Notes: a model not told the origin generated them from the letters alone. A stretch of 64,000 nucleotides of DNA from Bacteroidales bacterium (GCA_017962175.1 JAGCVU010000229.1:1-64000); one strand, 5' to 3'; positions 26,039 through 35,519 are shown, counted from the first letter of the stretch. Numbers and translations: made by a program.

Positions 26039-26566
26039 ATGGCAAAAAAATTAGAAGACTACATTACCACCATACCCGATTTCCCCGAAAAGGGAATAAT
26101 GTTTCGCGATGTAACAAGCGTGCTTGAAAGCGGCGAGGGATTGCGACTATCAATCGACGAACTTTACAACCTGACCAAAGATGTTGATTTCGACGTAGTT
26201 GCAGGTGCAGAAGCTCGTGGATTTATTTTTGGAATGCCGCTTGCCTACAAAGCTGGAAAGCCTTTTGTACCTGTGCGCAAAAAGGGAAAACTTCCTCGCG
26301 ACACATATCAGCAAACCTATAATCTCGAATACGGCACTGCCACAATAGAGATTCACAAGGATTCTATCAAACCCGGACAAAGAGTAGTACTTGTTGACGA
26401 CCTTATTGCTACCGGTGGCACAATCGAAGCCGCTGCCAAATTGGTAGAACAATGCGGCGGTATTGTGGTTAAAATATTGTTTTTGATAGAGTTAGAAGGT
26501 CTCGAAGGCCGCAAAAAACTATCGAAATACAATGTGGCTTCGGTGGTAAAATATCCGGGCAAATAA
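26039..26566 (+). CDS. apt: Adenine phosphoribosyltransferase
   Basis: Salvages adenine to AMP using PRPP. The 175-residue protein has IPDFPEKGIMFRDVTSVLE at the N-terminus, the adenine-site stretch GAEARGFIFGMPLAY, the flexible loop VRKKGKLPRDTYQQ, and the PRPP motif VVLVDDLIATGGT. It follows pyrI by 13 bases, so purine salvage is joined to pyrimidine synthesis in one transcript. It ends 8 bases from the convergent HD phosphohydrolase gene. Confidence 0.97.
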   Translation: MAKKLEDYITTIPDFPEKGIMFRDVTSVLESGEGLRLSIDELYNLTKDVDFDVVAGAEARGFIFGMPLAYKAGKPFVPVRKKGKLPRDTYQQTYNLEYGTATIEIHKDSIKPGQRVVLVDDLIATGGTIEAAAKLVEQCGGIVVKILFLIELEGLEGRKKLSKYNVASVVKYPGK

Positions 26567-26574
26567 ACACTCGC

Positions 26575-28704
26575 TTATTTAGGATACTCTATACGAGCGT
26601 GATAAATATTTATCAGTTTCTCCTTAAACAGTTCCTTTACCTTGTCGATGTCTCTAAACGTTAGATTGGTATTGTCGAACTGTTTTTGGGCAATCTGACC
26701 GTTTATAATATTGTCTACAAGGTTGCTAATGGTAATGGTGTCGTAAGTTTTGAGACTTTTTGACGCAGCCTCGATAGAATCCGCCATCATCACAATTGCA
26801 TTTTCTTTGTTCAACGGACGCGGACCGGGATAGGTAAATTTATCGTCGCAATCCTCGTCGGGATGCTCGTTTTTGTACATTTTGTAAAAATATCCCGCCT
26901 TCGACGTGCCGTGGTGAGTTTTGATAAAGTCGATTATCTGAGTGGGCAATTTGTATTGTTTGGCAATATTAACGCCTTTAACCACGTGATTTATAATAAT
27001 TTCGGCACTTTTTAGATAATCGAGTTTATCGTGAGGATTAATGCCTGTTACCTGATTTTCAGTAAAATAGAGCGGTGCAGTAAGTTTGCCAATATCGTGA
27101 TAAAGGGCTCCGGTGCGTGCAAGGTGAGGATTACCGCCTACTTGAAAAATTGCGGCTTCGGCAAGGTTTGCCACTTGGGTGCAATGTGCAAAAGTTCCGG
27201 GGGCTTCTTCGGCTAATCGCCTGAGCAACGGACGGTTAGAGTCGGCAAGTTCCACAAGTGTAACATCGCTCAATAGTCCAAATACTTTTTCAAAAAGATA
27301 GATGGCAGGATAAGCCAAAAGCAACAGCATACTATTGATACCCAAATAGATAAGGTTTCGCCAATTGGTACCGTCAATATTGCCGTTGTACATAAATTCA
27401 AAGCTCAGGTACACCAGAGCGTAAATCACAAAGCAAATAAACGATGTGCGGAATACCAATCCACGACGGTTGATTTGCTGCAACGAAATAATCATAAAAT
27501 ATCCCGGCACAAACTGCATTACAAAATATTCAAACGAGTTGGGCACAACAAAACCAGTTGCTACACAAGCCATTATGTGGAAAAACAACGCCGTTCGGGT
27601 GTCGAAAAATGTCTTGATAATCAATGCCAATAGCAAAAACGGCACAACCCATATACTAAACAAATTGTAGCGAATTACAAGACTCATACCCACAATTACC
27701 AAAGTCATTAGGCTGAGTATCAGCATTGAATACTTGGTTTGAAAGAAAATTTCCTTGCGGAAAGTTTTCAAAAACATGTAGATGAGCGCAAAAAAGAGGA
27801 TAAACACAATAGCCTGACCAAGAAATGTGTAATTGTAGCCCGCTCCGTGGTCGCTTTGCTCGTATTCGCGGCGAAGCGATTCAAGTATGCGAAACTCCTC
27901 ATCGCCCACCATTTCGCCTTGGAAAATTATTCGCTGACCTTGCTGCACAATTCCGCGGGTCAAAGACATATTGTTAATTGTCTCATTTAAAACCTTTTGC
28001 GTAGTGGTTTCGTCGTAGTTGAGGTTTTGTTCAAGCCATTGATTCGGGTTGAGACTTTCTACAATTTTTTCGATATTTTTAAACTCGGTATCGGTCATTT
28101 TGCCTGCCGATTCGGACATAAAAGCGCGTATACAATTCTTTACATAAAGGTATGCCGCCTTGTTGGTAAACACCTCTGAAAAGCGTTTTTGAGTGGTGAT
28201 GTCGCCGTCGCGAATAAGGATAACGCGGTCTTTGAGGTCGGTGCCGTCGGCAAGGTTCTCAGTTTCAATAAGTCCGTTGGTGTAAACAAAATTGAGCGAC
28301 GAATAAACCGTATTGCGAAAATTATGGTAAATATCCTTAGTGCCAATGAGAGTGTCGTTTATGGTGTCGGTTCGTCCCACATATTCTTTCATCAGCGAAT
28401 TGTAGGCGGTGATAAAACGCTCCACATTATCAATTTGCACCTTGTTATCTTTGTTGAAATACTGCATAGCATCGTCGATGAGAGTATTTTTTTCCTCCTC
28501 CAACTGTTCGGCGCTTTTGTAAATAGCAAAATCAAACGGTGCAATAAGGTTTTCGTGTTTCCACGGGCTGCCCTTTTGGTATTCGTATTTAAACTTTCCC
28601 TCCTTAGGCAACACGTAAAGTATTATTAATACAGCAATTACGTAAATAAGTATTCTAAAAATACTTGACCACGTATTAATTAGCGAGCGATTTCTCTGTT
28701 CCAT
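26575..28704 (-). CDS. 7TM-HD domain phosphohydrolase (PgpH-like, probable c-di-AMP phosphodiesterase)
   Basis: A 709-residue membrane enzyme. One N-terminal helix (about 15-33) is followed by an extracytoplasmic domain (about 35-285, 7TMR-HDED type), seven further helices (about 290-480), then a cytoplasmic HD domain (about 490-700). HD marks: PGTFAHCTQVANLAEAA, RTGALYHDIGKL (the metal-binding HD pair), NPHDKL, IINHVVKG, and KTHHGTS. This arrangement matches PgpH of Listeria, which degrades cyclic di-AMP; the activity here is inferred from family. A TACCTTTG box lies at 28733-28740. The gene is convergent with apt. Confidence 0.9.
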   Translation of the reverse strand: MEQRNRSLINTWSSIFRILIYVIAVLIILYVLPKEGKFKYEYQKGSPWKHENLIAPFDFAIYKSAEQLEEEKNTLIDDAMQYFNKDNKVQIDNVERFITAYNSLMKEYVGRTDTINDTLIGTKDIYHNFRNTVYSSLNFVYTNGLIETENLADGTDLKDRVILIRDGDITTQKRFSEVFTNKAAYLYVKNCIRAFMSESAGKMTDTEFKNIEKIVESLNPNQWLEQNLNYDETTTQKVLNETINNMSLTRGIVQQGQRIIFQGEMVGDEEFRILESLRREYEQSDHGAGYNYTFLGQAIVFILFFALIYMFLKTFRKEIFFQTKYSMLILSLMTLVIVGMSLVIRYNLFSIWVVPFLLLALIIKTFFDTRTALFFHIMACVATGFVVPNSFEYFVMQFVPGYFMIISLQQINRRGLVFRTSFICFVIYALVYLSFEFMYNGNIDGTNWRNLIYLGINSMLLLLAYPAIYLFEKVFGLLSDVTLVELADSNRPLLRRLAEEAPGTFAHCTQVANLAEAAIFQVGGNPHLARTGALYHDIGKLTAPLYFTENQVTGINPHDKLDYLKSAEIIINHVVKGVNIAKQYKLPTQIIDFIKTHHGTSKAGYFYKMYKNEHPDEDCDDKFTYPGPRPLNKENAIVMMADSIEAASKSLKTYDTITISNLVDNIINGQIAQKQFDNTNLTFRDIDKVKELFKEKLINIYHARIEYPK

Positions 28705-28794
28705 TTTTACATTTGATTGGATAATCCAAAAGCAAAGGTAGTAAAAAAATGATTTTATATATAAATTTGGAAGATTTTTTTTGGCTGGGCTTTT

Positions 28795-30363
28795 TTACAC
28801 CACCACTTCAAATATTTCCTTGTCGCCAAATTGCATCATCTTGCTGCCCGAAACCTTGCTTTTGTTGAAATTAAAACTCAACATATAACCCTTGTTAACA
28901 TGGTAAAAATCAAGATATTCGGTGAGTTGTTTTTCGCCGCGAGTGTTGTAGGCATCGCCGCGCCAAATTTTCATTTCGATGACGTATTGAACGCCTAAGT
29001 AATCAATAATCATATCGGTACGGGAGCGGTCGCGGGTTTCGGCTTCGATGTAGTAATTACCTATGCCATTGATGATTGGACGGATATAAAGCATAAAGAA
29101 CCGACGACCTTCCTCCTCCTTAAATTCGATGTCGTTGCCGCCATAAATGTCGTTGAAATGCACGGCAAAACGTTCGAGAATTTTGTCCATCAGGAGTTTT
29201 CCATCTTCAACGAATTGACTTTTTTCGATGCTACCTTTGTCGTAAAGACGGCAACTTGCTTGCTCTTCTGTGTAAAAAAGATTATACATCCAAGTTTCAA
29301 GTATTCGATTGAAAATCTGCACTTTACCGTTTACATCTTTTATATAGTTGAACATCGCCGCAATTTCGATGTGCTTGTAATACGTGTTAAAACTTTGCTC
29401 ATAACCGTTGTAAAGGATGTCTTTCAGTAGTTCCTTCATCTTGGGAAAATCCTCCAACTTTTTAGCCAAGTCGTCAAAGAAAGTGTTCTTTTCGTCCAGT
29501 AACATTTTCACAGCCTTCAAAAAACCATCTTTGTTCCAACCCAGTTTTTTGGTGTCGATTATTTGGCACAACCGCGATACAAAAAACGGATAGCCCGACG
29601 AATAGTCCCAAACCATCTGCGCCATTTCAGAAATGTCCATTCCAGTTTGATGGTCGTTTTCGTAATCTTGAAGCATCTGCGCTATGCCGTCTTTATGCAG
29701 CGACATATCTTCGTCAAACGGCACGGCAATGTTCCACGGCGAATTGTATTGGTGGTCAGAGTCGGGACGTACTTTGAGTTTGAGGTTTTTGATGTCAAAA
29801 ACACTCGCAAGAATAATGGATTTAAATGTTGGAACTGTTTTGCGTTTTAGATATTTGTTTCGCAACATTCTCAGCAACTCGATAAACGATTCGTAGTTGC
29901 TGGCGTTGTCCACTTCATCGATGAAAAGGACTATTGGAACTGAACTTTTTGCGCAAATATCCGACACAGACTTTTCGAAAATTTCAAAAGGAATCTCTTT
30001 CTTTTCGGCATACGTGGAAAGCAATCCTGAAATCATCTGTTTTACAACATCTTGCAAACAACTGATATTAACGTACTCAAACGTCATTTGTATCTGTTCC
30101 CAAAATGAATAAGCGATGGTCTCTTTGCTTTTGAAATTGTTGCTGCCCAACGCCTCAAAACTAATCGAAAACACAACGTAATCATTTTTCAACCGTTCAG
30201 CCAAATGGTAAAGAGTGGTTGTCTTTCCGTATTGACGTCCACGGTTGATGGTGATATATTCGCCATCGGCAACACGGTTTACAATGTCGTCGAGACGTTT
30301 AGTGATGTCCACCATATAATGATCTTCGGGGTAGCACGTGCCCGTTGTGTTGAATTTGCGCAT
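28795..30363 (-). CDS. AAA ATPase fused to a PD-(D/E)XK nuclease-like domain
   Basis: A 522-residue fusion. The start is the ATG encoding MRKFNTTGTCYPEDHYMVD. The N-terminal ATPase (about 10-330) has Walker A NRGRQYGKTTTL, in which the usual GxxxxGK is kept as GRQYGKTT, and Walker B VLFIDEVDN. The C-terminal domain (about 400-520) has RSRTDMIIDYLG and YVIEMKIWRG, giving the D...ExK nuclease triad, followed by QLTEYLDFY. Proteins of this architecture are abundant in Bacteroidota and are often found as solitary mobile or defence-like genes; the biological role is not established. A TATATTTG box lies at 30389-30382. It opens an accessory-looking segment. Confidence 0.9.
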   Translation of the reverse strand: MRKFNTTGTCYPEDHYMVDITKRLDDIVNRVADGEYITINRGRQYGKTTTLYHLAERLKNDYVVFSISFEALGSNNFKSKETIAYSFWEQIQMTFEYVNISCLQDVVKQMISGLLSTYAEKKEIPFEIFEKSVSDICAKSSVPIVLFIDEVDNASNYESFIELLRMLRNKYLKRKTVPTFKSIILASVFDIKNLKLKVRPDSDHQYNSPWNIAVPFDEDMSLHKDGIAQMLQDYENDHQTGMDISEMAQMVWDYSSGYPFFVSRLCQIIDTKKLGWNKDGFLKAVKMLLDEKNTFFDDLAKKLEDFPKMKELLKDILYNGYEQSFNTYYKHIEIAAMFNYIKDVNGKVQIFNRILETWMYNLFYTEEQASCRLYDKGSIEKSQFVEDGKLLMDKILERFAVHFNDIYGGNDIEFKEEEGRRFFMLYIRPIINGIGNYYIEAETRDRSRTDMIIDYLGVQYVIEMKIWRGDAYNTRGEKQLTEYLDFYHVNKGYMLSFNFNKSKVSGSKMMQFGDKEIFEVVV

Positions 30364-30544
30364 AGTCGTAATAATTTTGAGCAAATATAATAAAAAACTT
30401 GGAATAACTGAATAGTACATTCAATTATTTGCATAATCAACACACAAAAAAGAATAATCATCCAACGCTATTAATTTATTTACATTAATAATGACTGCAT
30501 TGAAAAAAGTTTTTTAAATTTGCATAAATTCACGAATTCAAATT

Positions 30545-31162
30545 ATGAGTGCAAATATCATTGTTTATTTTCCATACGTGGATAATTATAAAGAATTATT
30601 GGAAAACAATCTACTGATCACTTTTGATGATAAAGGTTATCAGGAAGATTATCAAATCCGTGATAGTTTTTTCTCTCGTTTTTTTGATGCACTGTCGGAT
30701 ACGACAGCAATAGTATATGGTGCATATTATGCGAAAGATCAATGGTTGAGACATATATATTTCGATATAATTCGAGCCTTGAATCTCAAAGATATATGGA
30801 TTTTTAACGAGATGATAGTGTATCATTATTATGACGAAAGTAATCCCATTCCAAGTTTTTATGATTTTTTGAAATACATAGAGGAAAATGGTAATGAAAT
30901 TGGCGGTATCAAAGTTTATGAATACAATTTGTCTGATTTAGAATATGACGACGAAGGTTGGTGTACAAACTATCATTCAGTATGTCACGATAGTTTCACC
31001 GACTGTTTTCAAGAAGTAAAAGAGATTGAAGACAAATATAATGTTATAGTTATAGGGTTACACAAATTTGACCAACATTATATCCGCGTACTAAGAGAAA
31101 ATAGTTCAGAGGTAGAATTATTAGATCCAAGCACAGGAGAATTTAAACCTTTTAATAAGTGA
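30545..31162 (+). CDS. Hypothetical acidic protein, AT-rich gene
   Basis: Not recognised. The 205-residue product is acidic and rich in Tyr, Asp, Asn and Phe, with no signal peptide or membrane helix. It has HDSFTDCFQEVKEIEDKYN in the C-terminal third and a closing VELLDPSTGEFKPF. The DNA is visibly richer in A and T than its neighbours, which suggests acquisition. A TAAATTTG box lies at 30515-30522, 23 bases before the ATG. Small acidic proteins next to nuclease-like genes are sometimes immunity or antitoxin proteins, but nothing in the sequence proves that here. Confidence 0.7.
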   Translation: MSANIIVYFPYVDNYKELLENNLLITFDDKGYQEDYQIRDSFFSRFFDALSDTTAIVYGAYYAKDQWLRHIYFDIIRALNLKDIWIFNEMIVYHYYDESNPIPSFYDFLKYIEENGNEIGGIKVYEYNLSDLEYDDEGWCTNYHSVCHDSFTDCFQEVKEIEDKYNVIVIGLHKFDQHYIRVLRENSSEVELLDPSTGEFKPFNK

Positions 31163-31196
31163 TAATCATTTTGTCAAAGCGAAACACATAATCATT

Positions 31197-32633
31197 ATGA
31201 CCGAGGAAAGAGCATTACAAATAATCAAGACCGGCGAAACGGCAAGCATAGAATTTAAACGCTGTGGCAACGGTATTCAAAAGGATACTTACGAAACCGT
31301 TTGCGCTTTTTTAAATCGTTTCGGCGGCGAATTATTTTTGGGAGTGGAAGATGACGGTAATATATCAGGCATTCCTGAAAATGCTGTTGCTCAAACAATT
31401 AAAAACTTTGTAAACATTACCACAAATCCGGCAATGTTTAATCCTATTGTATGCATCAATCCGGAAGTGTTGGAACTAAAAGGTAAAAAGGTGTTGTATA
31501 TCAGAGTAATACCGAGTTCTGAGGTTCATAAATACAAAAACGTTGTGTACGACCGTGCGGGAGATGCCGATATCAAGGTGAGCACCACTAACGATATTGC
31601 CCAAATGTACATCCGAAAGCAAAACATCTTCACCGAAAAAAGGATCTACAAATACGTCAAGCCCGAACATCTTCGTCTCGACCTTTTGCCTATGTGTCGT
31701 CAACGTGCAGTAAATAAGCGCTTTGACCATCCGTGGAAAAATATGAATGATATGGAACTTTTGCGTAGCGCAAAACTATATTCCGAGGATTTTTCTACGG
31801 GCGAAAAGGGGTTTAACCTTGCCGCCGTTATGCTCTTGGGACGCGATGAGGTGATTGGCTCTATTGTTTCGGCTTACAAAACAGATGCTATTTTGAGAGT
31901 AAGAAATCTTGACCGTTACGATGATAGGTTGATTGTAAATACCAATCTTGTAGAGAGTTTTGATCTTCTTATGGGTTTTGCTCAAAAACATCTTTGGGAC
32001 AAATTTTATCTCGATGAATATCAACACAATGTAAGCGTCCGCGATAAAATAGCACGTGAAATGCTTGCCAACACATTGATTCACAGAGAATTTACAAGTC
32101 CTTATATTGCTAAATTCATCATCGAAAAAGACCGCATGTACACAGAAAACGCCTGTCGTGCAGCGCGTTACGGTATAATTACGCCAGAAAACCTTGACCC
32201 CATACCCAAAAATCCTATTATAGCATCGTTTTTCAATCAAATAGGCAACGCCGATGAATTAGGTTCTGGTACGCGTAATCTATTCAAATACACACAAATA
32301 TACTCAGCCAAAAATCCAGAACTCTTTGAAGATGACATTTTCAGAAGTTCTGTTCCGTTAGATTTTGAGGAAGGGAAGGTTAGTGTAAGAATTAATGATG
32401 TTAATCTTGTCAATGAGACGAATGACAATAATAATGTACAACTAAGTGATATTCAGCAAAAAATCATTACATTAATGTCAGACAATCCACAAATCTCTTA
32501 CACAGAAATAGCAAATAATTTAAAGAAATCACGTAGCATTATAGCGACTCAAATAAGTTCGTTACTGAAATTAGGTATCATTAAACACGAAGGATCAAAA
32601 AAGACAGGTTATTGGTATATTTCTATCCCATAA
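31197..32633 (+). CDS. Schlafen/AlbA_2-type ATP-binding regulator with C-terminal winged helix
   Basis: A 478-residue protein. The N-terminal AlbA_2 domain (about 5-135) shows GETASIEFKR, VCAFLNRFGGELFLGVEDDG and NVVYDRAGDAD. A middle GHKL-like ATP-binding region (about 270-395) has VSVRDKIAREMLANTLIHREF and the late ELGSGTRNLFKY. A C-terminal winged helix (about 420-478) has ISYTEIANNLKKSRSIIATQ and ends in GSKKTGYWYISIP. This is the common Bacteroidota type of putative DNA-binding regulator. A 12-bp tandem repeat array starts right after its stop codon. It is 34 bases after the AT-rich orphan and probably co-transcribed with it. Confidence 0.9.
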   Translation: MTEERALQIIKTGETASIEFKRCGNGIQKDTYETVCAFLNRFGGELFLGVEDDGNISGIPENAVAQTIKNFVNITTNPAMFNPIVCINPEVLELKGKKVLYIRVIPSSEVHKYKNVVYDRAGDADIKVSTTNDIAQMYIRKQNIFTEKRIYKYVKPEHLRLDLLPMCRQRAVNKRFDHPWKNMNDMELLRSAKLYSEDFSTGEKGFNLAAVMLLGRDEVIGSIVSAYKTDAILRVRNLDRYDDRLIVNTNLVESFDLLMGFAQKHLWDKFYLDEYQHNVSVRDKIAREMLANTLIHREFTSPYIAKFIIEKDRMYTENACRAARYGIITPENLDPIPKNPIIASFFNQIGNADELGSGTRNLFKYTQIYSAKNPELFEDDIFRSSVPLDFEEGKVSVRINDVNLVNETNDNNNVQLSDIQQKIITLMSDNPQISYTEIANNLKKSRSIIATQISSLLKLGIIKHEGSKKTGYWYISIP

Positions 32634-32634
32634 A

Positions 32635-32782
32635 TCGGACTATAAATGGACTGTGAATATATATCGGACTATAAATCGGACTATAAATAGACTATAAATC
32701 GGACTATAAATTGGACTATAAATCGGACTATAAATCGGACTGTAAATTGGACTGTAAAAGTTCGGAGAAAAGTTCGGAGAAA
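32635..32782. repeat. 12-bp tandem repeat array, consensus TCGGACTATAAA
   Basis: About twelve units cover 148 bases. Eight are close to TCGGACTATAAA, with some TTGG and TGTAAA variants; one 17-base and one 11-base unit break the phase; the last two units are AGTTCGGAGAAA. In the frame of the last units they encode (S-D-Y-K)-like and S-S-E-K tetrapeptides. The array lies between the AlbA_2-type regulator and nth. Unit length and absence of spacers rule out CRISPR. Confidence 0.85.
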
Positions 32783-32827
32783 AAGAATTTTTACTACCTT
32801 CGCCCAATAAAATAAAACACCAATTCT

Positions 32828-33466
32828 ATGAACCACAACCTTTACGCCGCTGTTACAGAGTATTTTACCAAGGCGATGCCGGATGCTACTACGGAGTTGA
32901 AATTTGGAAATCCGTTTCAATTGCTGGTGGCGGTGCGGCTGTCGGCACAATGCACCGATAAACGAATCAATATGATTACGCCCGCTTTGTTTGAACATTT
33001 CCCCGATGCGGAAACAATGAGCAAGGCTTCGTTTGAGGAGGTTTTAAAATACACTAAATCAGTTTCTTATCCAAATTCAAAAACTCGCGATATTATTTCT
33101 GCGGCTAAAAAAATTGTGGAAGATTTCAATGGTGAATTACCCAAAACGGTAGAAGAACTTGAAACGCTTCCCGGTGTGGGTAGAAAAACCGCAAATGTGG
33201 TTGCATCAGTGCTTTACGGGGCTGAGGTGATGCCGGTAGATACGCATGTATTTCGTGTTTCGGCACGTATTGGTCTCACAGAAAATGCCAAAAATCCCAA
33301 ACAAGCCGAGGAACAGTTAGAAAAAGGTTTTCCGCCGTCGGTAATTGGCAGGGCGCACCATTGGCTTATTCTTCACGGGCGGTATGTGTGCACAGCACGA
33401 AATCCCAAATGCGGAGAGTGCGGCATAACTGAGGTTTGCAAGTATTTTAACGACAACAAAAAATAA
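32828..33466 (+). CDS. nth: Endonuclease III (DNA glycosylase/AP lyase)
   Basis: Removes oxidised pyrimidines and cleaves AP sites. The 212-residue protein has LLVAVRLSAQCTDKRIN, the helix-hairpin-helix LPGVGRKTANVV containing the catalytic Lys, VDTHVFRVSARIGL with the catalytic Asp, and the iron-sulphur loop with the usual C-x6-C-x2-C-x5-C spacing (CTARNPKCGECGITEVC). In most homologues the motif is LSAQTTD; here it is LSAQCTD. A near-consensus -7 box TACCTTCG lies at 32795-32802. It is convergent with pssA. Confidence 0.97.
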   Translation: MNHNLYAAVTEYFTKAMPDATTELKFGNPFQLLVAVRLSAQCTDKRINMITPALFEHFPDAETMSKASFEEVLKYTKSVSYPNSKTRDIISAAKKIVEDFNGELPKTVEELETLPGVGRKTANVVASVLYGAEVMPVDTHVFRVSARIGLTENAKNPKQAEEQLEKGFPPSVIGRAHHWLILHGRYVCTARNPKCGECGITEVCKYFNDNKK

Positions 33467-33496
33467 AAAAACGCCCGGTACAATGTACAGGACGTT
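33460..33496 (-). terminator. Terminator of pssA
   Basis: A mismatch-containing hairpin (AAACG-CC-GTACA pairing with TGTAC-GG-CGTTT, 33469-33496) is followed on the minus strand by a T-rich tract (complement of AAATAAAAAAA). It overlaps the nth stop region and may serve both convergent genes. Confidence 0.65.
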
Positions 33497-33517
33497 TAAT
33501 TTCTAACTCTCTCTATT

Positions 33518-34372
33518 TTATAAACTGTCAATATTTTCAGATTTTTTAGCCTTGCGATTAAAAAGCCAGCGGATAAACGAAACCACTACGTATGAGAATA
33601 TTATCAGCGGCACTGCTATCCACTGCAAAACAATAAGCGATATTACAGCAAAAATCAAAAAGTTGTAAACCAATCTATTGTCGCTGTATTTGTAACTTTT
33701 CATTTTAAGCGAGAACATCGGCAAATTGCTAACCATCAGCAGCGAGAACAAAATGCACATTGGAAGCAGAAACTTGGCGCTACCAAACACAAACACCTGC
33801 AATCCGATAAGAGCAATAGTGGCTCCAAACGGAAAATCAGCGTTGCAAAGTGCGTGAGAAACAGTGTAGATCCAAAAATCTTCGGGCACCATAGCATTGA
33901 TCAACGGAATAGATGCCACCAAGAGTGCGCACGCAGGTGTGGGCAATCCTTTGAAGCCATAGGCTTGTTCGGGGTCGATATTGAATTTGGCAAGACGCAA
34001 AACGCTGCAAATTACTATAAAGCAAGAACATACAAGAACTAAAATTATCGGCCAATCAAGAGTCCAAAGAGCGCCGTTAGCTCTGAGTGCCTGTTTCAAC
34101 AATCCGAACATAATAGCCGTGGGTGCTACGCCAAAACTGATAGCATCAGCCAAAGAATCAAGTTGTTTGCCGAGTTCGCTCTGAGCATGGAGAAGTCTTG
34201 CCGCAAATCCGTCGCTAAAATCGCAAACACTTGCAAACAAAATTAAATAAGAGGCGTAAACAAGACCCGTGTCGCCGCTCAAAGCCATGAATGTGGCCAA
34301 TGTTCCGCAAAGCGCACTTGTGCATGTAATCATGCTCGGCACAAATTTCAATTTTGATATTATTCCTGACAT
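33518..34372 (-). CDS. pssA: CDP-diacylglycerol-serine O-phosphatidyltransferase
   Basis: Makes phosphatidylserine, the precursor of phosphatidylethanolamine, in the inner membrane. The CDP-alcohol phosphatidyltransferase signature is clear: DFSDGFAAR, then GKQLDSLADAISFG, giving the DGxxAR-x8-GxxxDxxxD pattern. About seven helices are predicted in 284 residues, ending in a short basic tail (RKAKKSE). The gene has its own promoter and terminator, so it is probably a single-gene transcript. Confidence 0.95.
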   Translation of the reverse strand: MSGIISKLKFVPSMITCTSALCGTLATFMALSGDTGLVYASYLILFASVCDFSDGFAARLLHAQSELGKQLDSLADAISFGVAPTAIMFGLLKQALRANGALWTLDWPIILVLVCSCFIVICSVLRLAKFNIDPEQAYGFKGLPTPACALLVASIPLINAMVPEDFWIYTVSHALCNADFPFGATIALIGLQVFVFGSAKFLLPMCILFSLLMVSNLPMFSLKMKSYKYSDNRLVYNFLIFAVISLIVLQWIAVPLIIFSYVVVSFIRWLFNRKAKKSENIDSL

Positions 34373-34406
34373 TTTGTTTTGTATTCTAATTTTTCATTAA
34401 AGTCTG

Positions 34407-34438
34407 CAAATTTAAGACCATTTTTGCGACTTAGCAAA
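34407..34438 (-). promoter_or_regulatory. Promoter of pssA
   Basis: Minus-strand TTTG (34438-34435), 20-base spacer, TAAATTTG (34414-34407). The pssA ATG is 35 bases downstream. Confidence 0.65.
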
Positions 34439-34463
34439 AACAAAGTTTACTTTAATTTACATT

Positions 34464-35519
34464 TTATCGTTTTTCTTCGTAATATTCAAAACCATCAATG
34501 ATGTCTAAATATACTCCGTCGAATCCTGCGTCAAGTATTTTGGGCAAATATTGTCCAAGAATAATCGACTGCCAATCCTTGTCCCAGTACTTAACTTTGT
34601 AGTTTCCACCCCAATCAGGATTTTCTTCATCAAGCCACGATGGAGGATTGTTTTTCCAATCGTTTTTCCAATAGAAACGATAATCTTCAGCTTCGCCTAT
34701 CGACATATAACAGATAACCAAACGTTTGCCGCCGTTTTTCTTGTTGCGAAGGCGTTCAACGTCAGATGCTGTAAAAGGAGCTTCTTCGTAAAAAAACAAA
34801 TCGGTGATGAGAACGTCAAAATTGGTGGCACAAACTTTAGAAATAAAGTCGTCTTTGGATGTAAAGTCTTCGAGTTGAAGTATATACAAGAAATTTTTGG
34901 CATCTTTGAGCGATTTAATATCCTTGGAATTTTCTTCGTAGGGAGTATATGAGGGAATGACGTTTAAATTGCGCTCAATTGCTTGATAACCAAGATATCC
35001 GGCAGCTGCATTCTTTTCGCGAGAGTCTTGCATTTTAGATTCTGTATTGCAATAATCGGTGCAGAGAATAACATTGCCGGCAGCTTTTGAACGGTCTAAA
35101 TATCCGCGAAGCCATTTCACGTCGGAAGATGAAGTAGCCACATTGTCGGAAGGCGAACCATAAAAAATATCCTCCTGACCGTGCCCGTCGATGGCTGCAA
35201 GATAGTTGTCGGCAAGGGGGCTGTCAGATTCGTCGCCTGTGGTTACAAGTTGAATGCCGTTTTGAGGAATTACCGCAAAGCCCGATTTCTGAGCCTTAGC
35301 TTTTTTGCTTATTGATATTACAAATTGCCTCATCAAACCACGATAATCCGAAGGGTCAATATTTTCATCATCGTCAGAATTTTGATTATTTTGCTGATTT
35401 TGATTGTTTTGCTGTTCGTTTTGCTCCTGATTTTCTTTATTCTTAGATTCAGGATTGTCGTCTTTGCTGCATCCGCAAACCAACGCCAGAATGCATAAAA
35501 ATAATGTTAGTTTTTTCAT
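34464..35519 (-). CDS. GH114/endo-alpha-1,4-polygalactosaminidase-like lipoprotein
   Basis: A 351-residue secreted lipoprotein. Signal and lipobox LVCGC lie at the N-terminus, followed by a linker extremely rich in Asn, Gln and Glu (about 22-58). The rest is a TIM-barrel-like domain with SIGEAEDYRFYW, NPDWGGNYKVKYWDKDW and DAGFDGVYLDIIDGFEYY, matching the TM1410/GH114 family, which includes alpha-1,4-polygalactosaminidases. The substrate is not shown by sequence; cleavage of a galactosaminogalactan-like polymer is an inference. A TATCTTTG box lies at 35550-35543. Confidence 0.86.
   Translation of the reverse strand: MKKLTLFLCILALVCGCSKDDNPESKNKENQEQNEQQNNQNQQNNQNSDDDENIDPSDYRGLMRQFVISISKKAKAQKSGFAVIPQNGIQLVTTGDESDSPLADNYLAAIDGHGQEDIFYGSPSDNVATSSSDVKWLRGYLDRSKAAGNVILCTDYCNTESKMQDSREKNAAAGYLGYQAIERNLNVIPSYTPYEENSKDIKSLKDAKNFLYILQLEDFTSKDDFISKVCATNFDVLITDLFFYEEAPFTASDVERLRNKKNGGKRLVICYMSIGEAEDYRFYWKNDWKNNPPSWLDEENPDWGGNYKVKYWDKDWQSIILGQYLPKILDAGFDGVYLDIIDGFEYYEEKR

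Noticed and set aside
32635..32782. CRISPR array
   Set aside because: Units of 12 bases follow each other directly with no unique spacers, and no cas gene is present.
32635..32998. Minus-strand frame with repeated FIVRFIVQ-like residues
   Set aside because: The pattern is only the translation of the 12-bp repeat array plus antisense of nth.
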